Source of the DNA: Comamonadaceae bacterium UBA2237
Lineage (GTDB): Bacteria; Pseudomonadota; Gammaproteobacteria; Burkholderiales; Burkholderiaceae_C
DNA length: 9,325 nucleotides
Assembly (NCBI GenBank): GCA_002347905.1
Contig: DDYJ01000198.1
Span: 4,106 to 13,430 of the forward strand
Reading direction: 5' to 3'
In this document: piece by piece, positions 1 through 8,353 of the stretch
Position numbering within the stretch: position 1 is the first letter of the stretch
Layout of the letters: each line of letters starts with the position of its first letter
Made by a program: the position numbers and the translations under genes
The notes under the pieces: generated by a model
The model's input: only the letters and a program-made list of their open reading frames with translations
Told to the model about the DNA's origin: nothing
Databases searched by the model: none

Positions 1-650
1 TCGACACCCAATTGCCCCATTTCTAAATAGCGTTTGTTGACATCTGTGATCTCTAACTCACCGCGATGCGAAGGTTTGACATTGGCGGCAATATCGCAAA
101 CCTGTTCGTCATAAAAATACAAGCCCGTCACAGCGTAATTGGATTTAGGTTGCTTAGGTTTTTCTTCAATTGATAAGACACGTTGGTTGTCATCAAATTC
201 CACTACGCCATAACGCTCTGGGTCCGTCACATGGTAGGCAAATACGCTAGCTCCGTGTTCCCTAGCATTAGCAATTTGCAGTTGCTTGACTAGGTCATGG
301 CCATAAAAAATGTTATCCCCCAGTACCAAAGCACTGGGTTGGTTGTTCACAAAATTTTTACCGATGATGAAAGCTTGCGCCAATCCATCTGGGCTAGGCT
401 GCACCGCATATTCAATATGCATACCCCACTGACCTCCATCGCCCAATAAATCTTTAAAGCGAGGTGTGTCTTGCGGCGTTGAAATCACCAAGACCTCACG
501 GATACCGCTGAGCATCAAAGTAGTCAGCGGGTAATAAATCATGGGCTTGTCATAGACCGGCATGAGTTGTTTACTCACCGCTTGCGTAACAGGGTAAAGG
601 CGCGTACCTGAACCGCCTGCCAAGATGATGCCTTTACGTTGCTTAGTCAT
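1..650 (-). CDS. rmlA: Glucose-1-phosphate thymidylyltransferase RmlA (3' end cut by window edge)
   Basis: RmlA joins dTTP and glucose-1-phosphate to give dTDP-glucose, the first and usually feedback-controlled step of cytoplasmic dTDP-L-rhamnose synthesis. My translation from the ATG at 650-648 gives 216 residues with no stop before the edge; the family is usually about 290 residues, so roughly a quarter is missing. The nucleotide-binding signature [12 protein letters not shown] is at residues 11-22, followed by [15 protein letters not shown] (27-41), GDNIFYG (111-117) and EEKP (162-165). These are hallmarks of RmlA rather than of GalU. It follows rmlD after 82 bp, a larger gap than elsewhere in this cluster, and no clear Shine-Dalgarno sequence precedes the ATG. 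It is the fifth gene of the leftward cluster; rmlC probably lies beyond the edge, but that is inference from the common order rmlB-D-A-C. Confidence 0.96.
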   Translation of the reverse strand, partial: MTKQRKGIILAGGSGTRLYPVTQAVSKQLMPVYDKPMIYYPLTTLMLSGIREVLVISTPQDTPRFKDLLGDGGQWGMHIEYAVQPSPDGLAQAFIIGKNFVNNQPSALVLGDNIFYGHDLVKQLQIANAREHGASVFAYHVTDPERYGVVEFDDNQRVLSIEEKPKQPKSNYAVTGLYFYDEQVCDIAANVKPSHRGELEITDVNKRYLEMGQLGV

Positions 651-749
651 GTTTTTGCGACTTGAATGGGAATCTGGATGTAGATGTGATTATGACTAGA
701 GGTGTAATAGCTTGACAGTTAGACGCATTTGCTTAGTTCAAGGCGTCTA
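651..749 (-). other. rmlD-rmlA gap with a stem-loop around the rmlD stop codon
   Basis: The 82-bp gap (651-732) is the only sizeable break inside the leftward cluster. A 7-bp inverted repeat, TAGACGC at 720-726 and GCGTCTA at 743-749, flanks a 16-base loop that contains the rmlD TAA stop (735-733). No run of T follows it on the minus strand, so it does not look like an intrinsic terminator. It could be a messenger structure that tunes rmlA expression or stability, or it could be chance. I see no convincing separate promoter for rmlA here. Confidence 0.3.
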
Positions 750-1656
750 GTATGGCATCCACTCCCAGTTGCCAGGCAGGCAACTCAACACCAAAGGTAG
801 AACGTATTTTCTCTGTATTCAAACGTGAGTTGGCAGGACGTGGGGCTGGCAATGGATAGGCATGGGTTGGTATGGGCTCAATCGACTCAGGTTTGCAGGT
901 TACATGCGCACCGCGTTTTAAAGCACCAGCGATGACATATTGCGCATAGGCATGCCATGTGGTTTCGCCAGAAGCCGCAAGGTGATAGGTTCCAAATCTT
1001 GCATCATCTTTTGCTGCTGGCGACATAGTATGCAACAAGTTAACAGTTACTTTCGCTAGTACATCAGAAGATGTAGGCGCTCCTACTTGATCTGCCACCA
1101 CCCGCAAACCGTCCCGCTCTGAGGCCAATCGCAACATGGTTTTCAAAAAATTATTGCCATGCACACCTACTACCCAACTGGTTCGAAAAATCAAGTGTTT
1201 GCAGCAATGCTGACGCACTGCACACTCCCCCAACCATTTGCTTTGTCCGTAGACAGATAGAGGATTTGTTTGGTCGCTCTCTAACCATGGCCTATCGCCG
1301 GCACCATCAAATACATAGTCAGTTGAATAGTGCACCAACACAGCATTTACGGATTGCGCCAATTCAGCCAATATACCAACGGATTGGGCATTGACTTGCA
1401 AAGCAATAGTTTGTTCAGTCTGGGCTTTGTCGACCGCGGTGTATGCGGCAGCATTCACGATCACGTGGGGTTGGAATTTTTTAATAACGAGCAACAAGGT
1501 TTCTCGCAAAGCAAACGCATTAGAAAAATCGGCTTCGCCGCGATTAAGGGCTTTTACTTCACCAAGCGCTTTTAAAGCGCTTCCAAGCGTAAATCCGAGT
1601 TGGCCGTTTGCACCCAACAATAAAACACGGTATCTTGGAGGGGTAGCGGAAGACAT
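733..1656 (-). CDS. rmlD: dTDP-4-dehydrorhamnose reductase RmlD
   Basis: RmlD reduces dTDP-4-keto-L-rhamnose to dTDP-L-rhamnose with NAD(P)H, the last step of the pathway. The 307-residue protein is close to the usual family length of about 300. It is a short-chain dehydrogenase/reductase of the extended type: the dinucleotide-binding loop GANGQLG is at residues 15-21, the family motif STDYVFDG at 111-118, the catalytic YxxxK at Y136-K140 (YGQSK), RTSWV at 158-162 and RPANSRL at 273-279. The ATG at 1656 lies 3 bp after the rmlB stop, so translation is probably coupled. The start gives only a short N-terminal extension (about 9 residues) before the first beta strand. All expected catalytic residues are present and nothing suggests damage. 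Confidence 0.97.
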   Translation of the reverse strand: MSSATPPRYRVLLLGANGQLGFTLGSALKALGEVKALNRGEADFSNAFALRETLLLVIKKFQPHVIVNAAAYTAVDKAQTEQTIALQVNAQSVGILAELAQSVNAVLVHYSTDYVFDGAGDRPWLESDQTNPLSVYGQSKWLGECAVRQHCCKHLIFRTSWVVGVHGNNFLKTMLRLASERDGLRVVADQVGAPTSSDVLAKVTVNLLHTMSPAAKDDARFGTYHLAASGETTWHAYAQYVIAGALKRGAHVTCKPESIEPIPTHAYPLPAPRPANSRLNTEKIRSTFGVELPAWQLGVDAILDALN

Positions 1657-1659
1657 TAC

Positions 1660-2733
1660 TCACGCACCATAGTGCTTGTCTAGCCACTGCCGATATGCGC
1701 CACTGGTCACGCCTTCAACCCAAGTTTGGTGATCAAGATACCACTGCACCGTTTTACGAATACCTGTTTCAAAAGTTTCACGCGGCTTCCAACCTAGTTC
1801 ACGCTCCATCTTGCTGGCATCCATCGCATAACGTCTGTCGTGTCCTGGGCGATCCTTCACATAGGTGATTTGATCTGCATAAGCTCTTCCATCTGAGCGG
1901 GGTTGTAATTCATCCAATATGGCGCACAGTGTGTTTACTACATCGAGGTTAGCTTTTTCATTCCAACCACCAATGTTGTAGCACTCACCCACTTTGCCAG
2001 CTTCTAATACACGCGCGATAGCACGGCAGTGGTCTTCTACATACAACCAGTCTCGCACTTGTTGACCATCACCATAAATGGGCAGAGGTTTTCCTGCCAA
2101 AGCATTCAATATGACCAATGGAATCAACTTCTCTGGAAAGTGGAAGGGGCCATAGTTGTTACTGCAATTAGTAGTTAGAACTGGCAAGCCATAGGTGTGG
2201 TGCCAAGCACGCACCAAATGGTCACTGGCAGCCTTGCTCGCAGAGTAAGGGCTGTTAGGTTCGTAAGGATTGGTTTCTTTAAAAGGTGCATCCGTTGCTG
2301 ACAAAGTTCCATAGACCTCATCCGTGCTTACATGTAAGAACCTGAATGACTGTTGATTTACGTCTCCATCGCCATCTGGAAGCTTAGACCAATAAGCACG
2401 CACACTCTCTAGCAAGTTGAAAGTACCCAGTACATTCGTTTGAATAAATTCTCCAGGTCCATGGATCGAACGATCGACATGGCTCTCTGCCGCAAAGTTC
2501 AAAACGGCACGCGGTTGGTATTTAGTGAGCAACTCTGCTACCAATTCTCGGTCACCGATATCACCATGGACAAACACATGGCGCTTGTCATCCTTTAGGC
2601 TATCAAGATTGGCCAAGTTACCGGCATAAGTCAACTTGTCTAAATTGATCACAGTCTCACTAGATGAGGCTAACCAAGTATGAACAAAGTTGCTGCCAAT
2701 AAAACCTGCACATCCAGTGACCAAAATTGTCAT
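1660..2733 (-). CDS. rmlB: dTDP-glucose 4,6-dehydratase RmlB
   Basis: RmlB converts dTDP-glucose to dTDP-4-keto-6-deoxyglucose using a tightly bound NAD+, the second step towards dTDP-rhamnose. The 357-residue length is normal for the family. The Rossmann motif GCAGFIGS is at residues 7-14. The active site is complete: STDEVYG at 136-142 contains the Asp138-Glu139 pair that drives dehydration, and YSASK (Y163, K167) is the short-chain dehydrogenase dyad. [10 protein letters not shown] at 294-303 is the substrate-binding signature typical of RmlB. The start codon overlaps the manC stop in an ATGA arrangement, and rmlD begins 3 bp after its end. Both point to one polycistronic message with coupled translation. 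Confidence 0.98.
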   Translation of the reverse strand: MTILVTGCAGFIGSNFVHTWLASSSETVINLDKLTYAGNLANLDSLKDDKRHVFVHGDIGDRELVAELLTKYQPRAVLNFAAESHVDRSIHGPGEFIQTNVLGTFNLLESVRAYWSKLPDGDGDVNQQSFRFLHVSTDEVYGTLSATDAPFKETNPYEPNSPYSASKAASDHLVRAWHHTYGLPVLTTNCSNNYGPFHFPEKLIPLVILNALAGKPLPIYGDGQQVRDWLYVEDHCRAIARVLEAGKVGECYNIGGWNEKANLDVVNTLCAILDELQPRSDGRAYADQITYVKDRPGHDRRYAMDASKMERELGWKPRETFETGIRKTVQWYLDHQTWVEGVTSGAYRQWLDKHYGA

Positions 2734-4172
2734 TTCGAATTCTCTGAATTTGCGCGACCATATTTGTCTTCGAATCGCACAATATCGTCTTCGCCCAAAT
2801 AGGACCCCGATTGCACCTCAATCAAATGCAAAGGAACTTTGCCAGGGTTCTCTAGTGAATGGACGATACCAACGGGTATGTAGACCGATTGGTTTTCCGT
2901 GACCATGCGGTCTTCTTCACCAATTCGCACCAAGGCTGTTCCAGAAACCACGACCCAATGCTCGGCACGGTGGTGGTGCATTTGTACCGATAACTTGGCG
3001 CCTGGATTGACGGTAATGCGCTTGACCTGAAACCTCTCGCCATGATCTACCGAATCGTAAGAACCCCATGGACGGAAAACCTCACGGTGCAAATCGACTT
3101 CCGAGCGTTTTTGCGCCTTAAGTTGGTCCACCACTTTTTTCACATCTTGGGCTTTGTCTTTGTGCGCAACCAAGACAGCGTCCGATGTCTCCACAACCAC
3201 TAAATCTTGCACACCAATGAGAGACACAAGTCTTCTATCGGCATGCACATAACTGTTGGTTGTGTCGTGCAAGATGACATCGCCTCTAACAGCGTTACCT
3301 TGTGCATCTTGGGGCAACACTTGCCACACTGCAGACCATGCGCCTACGTCGTTCCAACCAGCATCGAGAGGAACCACCACTGCTTTTTTGGTGCGCTCCA
3401 TCACTGCATAGTCCACAGAGTCGGACGGGCATTTGGCAAACGCTTCTGCGTCCAGACGCACAAATTCAAAATCTTTTTTCGATGCCTCCCAAGCCGCTTG
3501 GCAAGCTGCATGCATCGCTGGGTTACAAGCTGCCAGTTCTTCTAAAAACACCGACGATTTGAACATGAACATGCCACTGTTCCATGTATAACCACCATCT
3601 TGGATATAGGCTTGCGCAGTTTCTAGATTAGGTTTCTCCACAAACTTTTCGACTGGCACCGCCCTTTCGGGGTTCAAAGTTTGCGCTGCTTTTACATAGC
3701 CATACCCAGTTTCCGCATGGGTTGGAACAATGCCAAATGTCACCATGCCACCAGCTTCAGCCGCTTGCATGCCTACTGCCACAGCTCGGTGAAACGCAGG
3801 CACATCTGCAAACACATGGTCAGAGGGCAAGACCAACAAAACTGGGTCATCTCCTTTTGCAACAGTGGCTAAAGCAGAAAAAGCAGCAGCAGCAATCGCA
3901 GGAGCCGTGTTACGCGCAACCGGCTCTAACAAAATATCGGCAGGTGTGACGCCCATCTCTCTGCATTGTTCTCCCACCAAAAACCGATGGTCTGCATTGG
4001 CCACAATGATCGGGTGAACAGGATGTTTGCCGTTAGTGCCCTCAAGGCGTTTCAATGTGAGCTGAAAAAGACTCAACGAGTCCGTCACCCCCAAAAACTG
4101 TTTAGGTCGCATCGACCGCGACAAAGGCCACAAGCGCGAACCACTTCCACCAGAAAGAATGACTGGGATCAT
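2730..4172 (-). CDS. manC: Mannose-1-phosphate guanylyltransferase / mannose-6-phosphate isomerase (type II, bifunctional)
   Basis: This enzyme feeds GDP-mannose synthesis at two points: it isomerises fructose-6-phosphate to mannose-6-phosphate, and it joins mannose-1-phosphate with GTP to give GDP-mannose. The 480 residues match the bifunctional ManC/AlgA/CpsB/XanB family. The N-terminal nucleotidyltransferase domain has the signature [14 protein letters not shown] at 6-19 with RPKQFL at 22-27, LPSDH at 115-119, FVEKP at 177-181 and NSGMF at 198-202. The C-terminal cupin isomerase domain has [10 protein letters not shown] at 397-406, with likely metal ligands, and a conserved end around [19 protein letters not shown] (465-483 region of the family; here residues 455-472). 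It starts 5 bp after the ugd stop and overlaps rmlB by 4 bp. A phosphomannomutase, needed between its two activities, is not in the window. The symbol could equally be algA or cpsB. Confidence 0.96.
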   Translation of the reverse strand: MIPVILSGGSGSRLWPLSRSMRPKQFLGVTDSLSLFQLTLKRLEGTNGKHPVHPIIVANADHRFLVGEQCREMGVTPADILLEPVARNTAPAIAAAAFSALATVAKGDDPVLLVLPSDHVFADVPAFHRAVAVGMQAAEAGGMVTFGIVPTHAETGYGYVKAAQTLNPERAVPVEKFVEKPNLETAQAYIQDGGYTWNSGMFMFKSSVFLEELAACNPAMHAACQAAWEASKKDFEFVRLDAEAFAKCPSDSVDYAVMERTKKAVVVPLDAGWNDVGAWSAVWQVLPQDAQGNAVRGDVILHDTTNSYVHADRRLVSLIGVQDLVVVETSDAVLVAHKDKAQDVKKVVDQLKAQKRSEVDLHREVFRPWGSYDSVDHGERFQVKRITVNPGAKLSVQMHHHRAEHWVVVSGTALVRIGEEDRMVTENQSVYIPVGIVHSLENPGKVPLHLIEVQSGSYLGEDDIVRFEDKYGRANSENSK

Positions 4173-4177
4173 GGTGC

Positions 4178-5497
4178 TTATCTGCCTATGCCGAAATAGC
4201 TAAACCCACGTTCGCGCATGCGAGCTGGTTCGAACAAGTTTCGACCGTCAAACACAACCGGATTTTTTAAAGCCTTTTTGAGTGCATCAAAGTCAGGGGC
4301 TTTAAATTGACGCCATTCCGTCATGATGGCCAAAGCATCTGCACCAGACAGTGCAGCTTCTTTGGTTCCACACAGCATCAGGTCTGCGCGTGCGCCATAA
4401 ATATGCTGTACCTCCTCCATCGCTGCGGGGTCATAGGCTTGCACTTTGGCACCTGCTTGCCACAAAGCCTCCATCAATATTCGGCTTGGCGCTTCGCGCA
4501 TATCGTCGGTATTGGGTTTGAAAGACAAGCCCCATAGGGCAATAGTTTTGCCTTTGAGGTTGCCTTTGAAATACGTATTGATCTTGTCAAACAAAACGCG
4601 CTTTTGCTCATGGTTACGGGCTTCTACGGCCTCGAGCACTTTAGGCTGGAAGCCAAGTTGTTGCGCGGTATGCACCAAAGCGCTTACGTCTTTGGGAAAG
4701 CAACTGCCACCGTAACCTGCACCTGGATAAATGAAGTGATAACCAATACGCGAGTCACTGCCAATACCTTGGCGCACATCTTCAATATCCGCGCCTAAAC
4801 GCTCGGCCAAATTAGCCATCTCGTTCATAAAGCTAATCTTTGTAGCCAACATGCAATTGGCTGCATACTTTGTGAGCTCTGCACTGCGAACCCCCATCAC
4901 CAAAATTTTGTCGTGGTTGCGATTGAACGGCTCATACAACTCACGCAAGAGTTTTTCAGCGCGCGGACTGTCGGTGCCAATCACAATACGGTCAGGACGC
5001 TGGCAATCAACTACTGCGGCACCTTCCTTCAAAAACTCAGGGTTAGACACAACGTCGTATTCAAAATTAACGCCACGCTCTTTCAGCACCTGTGCAACCG
5101 CTTCTTTCACTTTGTCTGCTGTACCTACAGGTACGGTCGATTTATCAACAATCACTGCATAACCATTGATATGCTGAGCGATGGTTCTAGCGACTTTCAA
5201 CACATGTTGCAAATCAGCACTTCCGTCTTCATTGGGCGGTGTGCCCACAGCAATGAATTGGATTTCGGATTGGGCGATGGCTTCGGCTGCATTAGAAGTA
5301 AATTGCAAACGGCCTTCCGCAAAGTTGGATTTGACCAAAGGCTCCAAACCAGGTTCAAAAATAGGAATTTCGCCCTTGCGTAAACGGGCTAACTTGGCTT
5401 CATCAATATCCACGCAAATCACTTGGTGACCAGCGTCAGCGAGAATTGCACCTTGCACCAAGCCCACATAACCAGTGCCAAAAACGGAAATTTTCAT
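4178..5497 (-). CDS. ugd: UDP-glucose 6-dehydrogenase
   Basis: Ugd oxidises UDP-glucose twice with NAD+ to give UDP-glucuronate, a precursor of acidic capsule, exopolysaccharide and lipopolysaccharide sugars. I start it at the ATG at 5497, giving 439 residues beginning [13 protein letters not shown], which matches how the family begins. The frame stays open to 5620, but that 41-residue extension is not family-like. Motifs seen are the Rossmann loop GTGYVGL (7-13), [12 protein letters not shown] (85-96), STVPVGT (120-126), NPEFLKEG (152-159) and the catalytic cysteine C266 in [10 protein letters not shown] (261-270). [17 protein letters not shown] (322-338) belongs to the C-terminal UDP-binding domain. 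It is the first gene of the leftward cluster and lies head-to-head with galU, which makes its substrate. No strong Shine-Dalgarno sequence is visible upstream. Confidence 0.97.
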   Translation of the reverse strand: MKISVFGTGYVGLVQGAILADAGHQVICVDIDEAKLARLRKGEIPIFEPGLEPLVKSNFAEGRLQFTSNAAEAIAQSEIQFIAVGTPPNEDGSADLQHVLKVARTIAQHINGYAVIVDKSTVPVGTADKVKEAVAQVLKERGVNFEYDVVSNPEFLKEGAAVVDCQRPDRIVIGTDSPRAEKLLRELYEPFNRNHDKILVMGVRSAELTKYAANCMLATKISFMNEMANLAERLGADIEDVRQGIGSDSRIGYHFIYPGAGYGGSCFPKDVSALVHTAQQLGFQPKVLEAVEARNHEQKRVLFDKINTYFKGNLKGKTIALWGLSFKPNTDDMREAPSRILMEALWQAGAKVQAYDPAAMEEVQHIYGARADLMLCGTKEAALSGADALAIMTEWRQFKAPDFDALKKALKNPVVFDGRNLFEPARMRERGFSYFGIGR

Positions 5498-5646
5498 AAT
5501 ATTTAACCAATTTTTCTCGAATATGTCATTTTGACAGATTAATATTTCATGACTGTTACGCTCCATATGCATTACAGAATGCAAATCCGAGCTGATTTTT
5601 ATCGAAGATATAGTTCCCAAAACAACTTAAAACCGCTCAAAACTCT
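5498..5646. promoter_or_regulatory. Divergent ugd/galU upstream region
   Basis: These 149 bp separate the head-to-head genes ugd and galU and must carry the promoters for both the leftward cluster and galU. On the plus strand there is a perfect TTGACA at 5531-5536, with a weak -10 candidate TGTTAC 17 bp on (5554-5559). A better -10-like hexamer, TATAGT at 5609-5614, has no good -35 at the right distance. I could not assign a minus-strand promoter with confidence. Neither start codon has an obvious Shine-Dalgarno sequence. An imperfect dyad at 5565-5586 is listed separately. Confidence 0.5.
5565..5586. promoter_or_regulatory. Dyad between ugd and galU, possible operator
   Basis: A perfect 6-bp inverted repeat, TGCATT (5568-5573) and AATGCA (5578-5583), has a 4-base centre ACAG. 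Allowing one mismatch extends it to 9-bp arms from 5565 to 5586. It lies near the middle of the divergent region, about 20 bp upstream of TATAGT. The size suits a dimeric DNA-binding regulator. No regulator family is recognised from it, and a 6-bp perfect core in AT-rich DNA can arise by chance. Confidence 0.3.
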
Positions 5647-6516
5647 ATGAATGACGTTAAAAAAGCCGTATTTCCAGTAGCAGGCCTTGGCACCCGCTTT
5701 TTGCCAGCCACCAAAGCAAGTCCCAAGGAAATGCTGTGCATAGTCGATAAGCCCTTGATTCAATACGCGGTGGAAGAGGCTATTGAGGCAGGCATCACGG
5801 AAATGATTTTTGTGACTGGCCGCAGCAAACGCAGCATCGAAGACCACTTTGATAAATCTTTCGAACTTGAACACGAGTTAGAACAAAAAAATAAAACCGC
5901 TCTCTTGGAATTGGTGCGCAACATCAAACCAGCCAATGTGAATTGCGTTTATGTGCGCCAACCCGAAGCATTAGGTCTTGGTCATGCCGTGAACTGTGCT
6001 GCCAAACTGGTAGGTAATGATCCCTTTGCCGTCATCTTGGCAGACGACTTACTGGACCACCAACCCGGTGTTCTCAAGCAAATGGTGGATGTGTTTAAGC
6101 ATTACCGAAGTTCTATCGTGGCAGTCGAAAAAATTCTGCCTGAGCAAAGCAAATCATATGGTGTTGTCAAAGGTACGCCTGCTGGTGATAGGCTCACCAA
6201 GATGTCTCAAATTGTTGAAAAACCCGAACCTAAAGATGCACCTTCTGACCAAGGCGTGGTGGGGCGGTACATCTTCACGCCTTCCATCTTCAAACACATA
6301 GACGGTTTAAAGCCCGGTGCCGGTGGCGAATACCAACTGACAGACGCCATTCAAAGCATGCTTGCGGAAGAAGCTGTGTATGCCTATGCCTATGACGGTG
6401 TTCGTTACGACTGCGGTAGCAAAATTGGTTTTTTAAAAGCTACGGTTGAATTTGCGTTGCGTCATCCTGAGACGGGTACTGAGTTTGCCAACTATCTTTC
6501 GCATTTGCAGCGCTAG
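5647..6516 (+). CDS. galU: UTP--glucose-1-phosphate uridylyltransferase
   Basis: GalU joins UTP and glucose-1-phosphate to make UDP-glucose in the cytoplasm, the substrate of the divergent ugd gene and a general donor for glycan synthesis. The 289-residue length fits the bacterial family. The N-terminal signature VAGLGTRFLPATKASPKEML spans 11-30, followed by VDKPLIQY (33-40), the nucleotide-binding ADDLL (132-136), VEKP (190-193) and DCGSK (255-259) near the sugar-phosphate site. These distinguish it from RmlA. The ATG at 5647 gives the usual short lead-in (MNDVKKAVFPVAG) and no better start exists, but no Shine-Dalgarno sequence precedes it. Its placement opposite ugd suggests joint control of UDP-glucose supply and use. 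Confidence 0.97.
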   Translation: MNDVKKAVFPVAGLGTRFLPATKASPKEMLCIVDKPLIQYAVEEAIEAGITEMIFVTGRSKRSIEDHFDKSFELEHELEQKNKTALLELVRNIKPANVNCVYVRQPEALGLGHAVNCAAKLVGNDPFAVILADDLLDHQPGVLKQMVDVFKHYRSSIVAVEKILPEQSKSYGVVKGTPAGDRLTKMSQIVEKPEPKDAPSDQGVVGRYIFTPSIFKHIDGLKPGAGGEYQLTDAIQSMLAEEAVYAYAYDGVRYDCGSKIGFLKATVEFALRHPETGTEFANYLSHLQR

Positions 6517-6554
6517 TGGCGACACCGAGGTTACACACCTAGACTTTTCCATCA

Positions 6555-6583
6555 TTGACGCATGCAACGATTAATGCTCGAAT
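6555..6583 (+). promoter_or_regulatory. Candidate sigma-70 promoter for the dehydratase gene
   Basis: TTGACG at 6555-6560 (5 of 6 to the -35 consensus) and TCGAAT at 6578-6583 (4 of 6 to the -10 consensus) are separated by exactly 17 bp. Transcription would then begin about 6589-6591, on or next to the ATG at 6590. That would make the message leaderless, which agrees with the lack of any Shine-Dalgarno sequence there. This is a prediction from spacing and consensus only. Confidence 0.35.
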
Positions 6584-6592
6584 CGTTGCATG
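6561..6592. repeat. Perfect 12-bp inverted repeat over the dehydratase start codon
   Basis: CATGCAACGATT at 6561-6572 is exactly reverse-complementary to AATCGTTGCATG at 6581-6592, around an 8-base spacer (6573-6580). The last three bases of the right arm are the ATG of the downstream dehydratase. The repeat fills the spacer, -10 and start region of the candidate promoter at 6555-6583. Three roles are possible: an operator whose bound protein would block RNA polymerase, an RNA hairpin that would hide the start codon on read-through transcripts from galU, or a hairpin ending galU transcription. No T-run follows on either strand, which argues against a standard intrinsic terminator. The repeat itself is certain; its role is inferred. 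Confidence 0.8.
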
Positions 6593-8338
6593 ACTTCCAC
6601 TCACAAAAAATCCCCCGACTCCCTTCGCAGCGCCCGCTGGTTCAAACCAGACGACTTGCGCTCCTTTGGCCACCGCTCGCGCGCCATGCAATTGGGCCTA
6701 GGCCCAGATGATTGGGTGGGCAAACCCGTTATCGCCATCATCAACACTTGGTCAGACATCAACCCCTGTCATACGCATTTCAAACAACGCGTAGAGGACG
6801 TCAAACGTGGCATCTTGCAAGCTGGTGGCATGCCTTTGGAGTTGCCAGCGCTCTCCTTGGCCGAAGCATTTGTGCGCCCCTCCCCCATGCTCTATCGCAA
6901 CTTGCTAGCGATAGAGACGGAAGAGCTGATTCGCAGTCACCCCATCGATGGGGCAGTGCTCATGGGCGGATGCGACAAAACCACCCCAGGTCTTGTCATG
7001 GGTGCATTATCTGCAGGTGTGCCTTTTGTGTACTTACCAGCCGGTCCTATGTTGCGTGGCAACTGGAATGGCAAAGTCTTAGGCTCAGGATCAGACGCAT
7101 GGAAGTACTGGGACGAACGCCGTGCAGGAAAAATCTCCGAGGTGCAATGGTTAGAAGTAGAGGCTGGCATCGCCCGCACACACGGCACTTGTATGACGAT
7201 GGGCACTGCGGCCACCATGATGGGCATCGCCGAAGCTTTGGGACTCACCTTACCTGGAGCGTCCAGCATTCCTGCCGCTGACGCCAACCACACGCGCATG
7301 TCAGCAGCGTGTGGTCGACGCATTGTGGAGATGGTGTGGGATGACCTCACTCCTTCGCGCGTATTGACGCGCAAGAGTTTCGAGAATGCGATCGCAGTGG
7401 CCATGGCCATGGGTTGCAGCACCAACGCCATCATCCATTTGGTAGCGATGTCGCGCCGTGCGGGACCTGCTTGCGCTGTATCCCTAGACGACTTTGACAC
7501 AGCCAGCCGCAGAGTACCGGTGATCGCCAATATCCGTCCAAGCGGCTCCACCTATTTGATGGAAGACTTTTATTACGCAGGTGGCATGCCCGCTTTGATG
7601 CACAACATGTCTAAACATTTACATGTGGAGCAAATGACCATCAACGGCAAAACCATTGGCGAGAACATTGCAGACGCCAAAGTGCATAACGATGATGTGA
7701 TTCGTTCTTTAGACAAGCCACTTTACGCTGAAGGTGCGTTGGCTGTTCTGCGTGGCAACTTAGCACCTGATGGTGCTGTCATCAAACCCAGCGCATGTGA
7801 GCCGAGGTTTTTAAAACACAAAGGCCGCGCGATCGTGTTTGACAGCTATCCAGAAATGAAACTCGCCGTCGACGATGAGAACTTAGACGTCACCGCTGAC
7901 GACATCTTGGTCTTGCGCAATGCCGGCCCCAAGGGCGGACCAGGCATGCCTGAATGGGGCATGTTGCCCATACCGACCAAACTCGTAAAACAAGGCGTGC
8001 GTGACATGATCCGCTTGTCTGATTCACGCATGAGTGGCACGAGCTATGGCGCATGCATCTTGCATGCTGCGCCAGAGTCATACATTGGTGGCCCATTGGC
8101 CTTGGTCAAAACTGGTGACATGATCAGCGTCGATGTGCCTAACCGAACATTGCATTTAGAGATAAGCGACGAAGAGTTCGCCAAACGCAAAGCCGCTTGG
8201 CAACCCGCCCCGCCCCGTTATGAACGCGGCTACGGTTGGATGTTTAGCAAACACATCTTGCAAGCCAACGAAGGCTGCGACTTTGATTTCTTAGAAACTT
8301 CGTTTGGCGCGCCAGTGAAAGAGCCTGCGATTTACTAA
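6590..8338 (+). CDS. IlvD/Edd-family [2Fe-2S] sugar-acid dehydratase, L-arabinonate dehydratase type
   Basis: Enzymes of this family remove water from a 2,3-dihydroxy acid to give a 2-keto-3-deoxy acid, using an iron-sulfur cluster and Mg2+. The 582 residues match the sugar-acid branch (L-arabinonate and D-xylonate dehydratases). Motifs are RSFGHRSRAMQ (24-34), TWSDINPCH (53-61), GGCDKTTPG (126-134), GTCMTMGTA (199-207), and DSRMSGTSYG (478-487). C60, C128 and C201 are the likely cluster ligands, K130 the candidate carbamylated lysine that binds Mg2+, and S482 the candidate catalytic base, by comparison with the known L-arabinonate dehydratase. An in-frame stop at 6572-6574 rules out a longer start, and the next Met (residue 33) is inside the conserved domain. 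Substrate cannot be fixed from sequence; neighbouring genes give no sugar-catabolism context. It is less likely to be the branched-chain amino-acid enzyme IlvD itself. Confidence 0.9.
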   Translation: MTSTHKKSPDSLRSARWFKPDDLRSFGHRSRAMQLGLGPDDWVGKPVIAIINTWSDINPCHTHFKQRVEDVKRGILQAGGMPLELPALSLAEAFVRPSPMLYRNLLAIETEELIRSHPIDGAVLMGGCDKTTPGLVMGALSAGVPFVYLPAGPMLRGNWNGKVLGSGSDAWKYWDERRAGKISEVQWLEVEAGIARTHGTCMTMGTAATMMGIAEALGLTLPGASSIPAADANHTRMSAACGRRIVEMVWDDLTPSRVLTRKSFENAIAVAMAMGCSTNAIIHLVAMSRRAGPACAVSLDDFDTASRRVPVIANIRPSGSTYLMEDFYYAGGMPALMHNMSKHLHVEQMTINGKTIGENIADAKVHNDDVIRSLDKPLYAEGALAVLRGNLAPDGAVIKPSACEPRFLKHKGRAIVFDSYPEMKLAVDDENLDVTADDILVLRNAGPKGGPGMPEWGMLPIPTKLVKQGVRDMIRLSDSRMSGTSYGACILHAAPESYIGGPLALVKTGDMISVDVPNRTLHLEISDEEFAKRKAAWQPAPPRYERGYGWMFSKHILQANEGCDFDFLETSFGAPVKEPAIY

Positions 8339-8353
8339 ATTACATACGCGCAT

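Noticed and set aside
5498..5620. A 41-residue N-terminal extension of Ugd in the same open frame
   Set aside because: The ATG at 5497 gives the exact N-terminus typical of the family ([13 protein letters not shown]). The extension has no family-like sequence and would fill most of the divergent promoter region.
5599..5874. A 91-codon minus-strand frame crossing the start of galU
   Set aside because: It is antisense to the conserved GalU N-terminal signature and would overlap the divergent promoter region. No family resemblance is seen.
6517..6550. Short AGGT/ACCT stem followed by TTTT after galU as a terminator
   Set aside because: The stem is only about 4 bp and the T-run is 4 bases after a non-T gap. 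This is too weak to call a terminator.
6937..7551. A 204-codon open frame on the minus strand inside the dehydratase gene
   Set aside because: It lies wholly antisense to a strongly conserved coding region with intact motifs. Its translation looks like a shadow, with no recognisable domain and no upstream signals.
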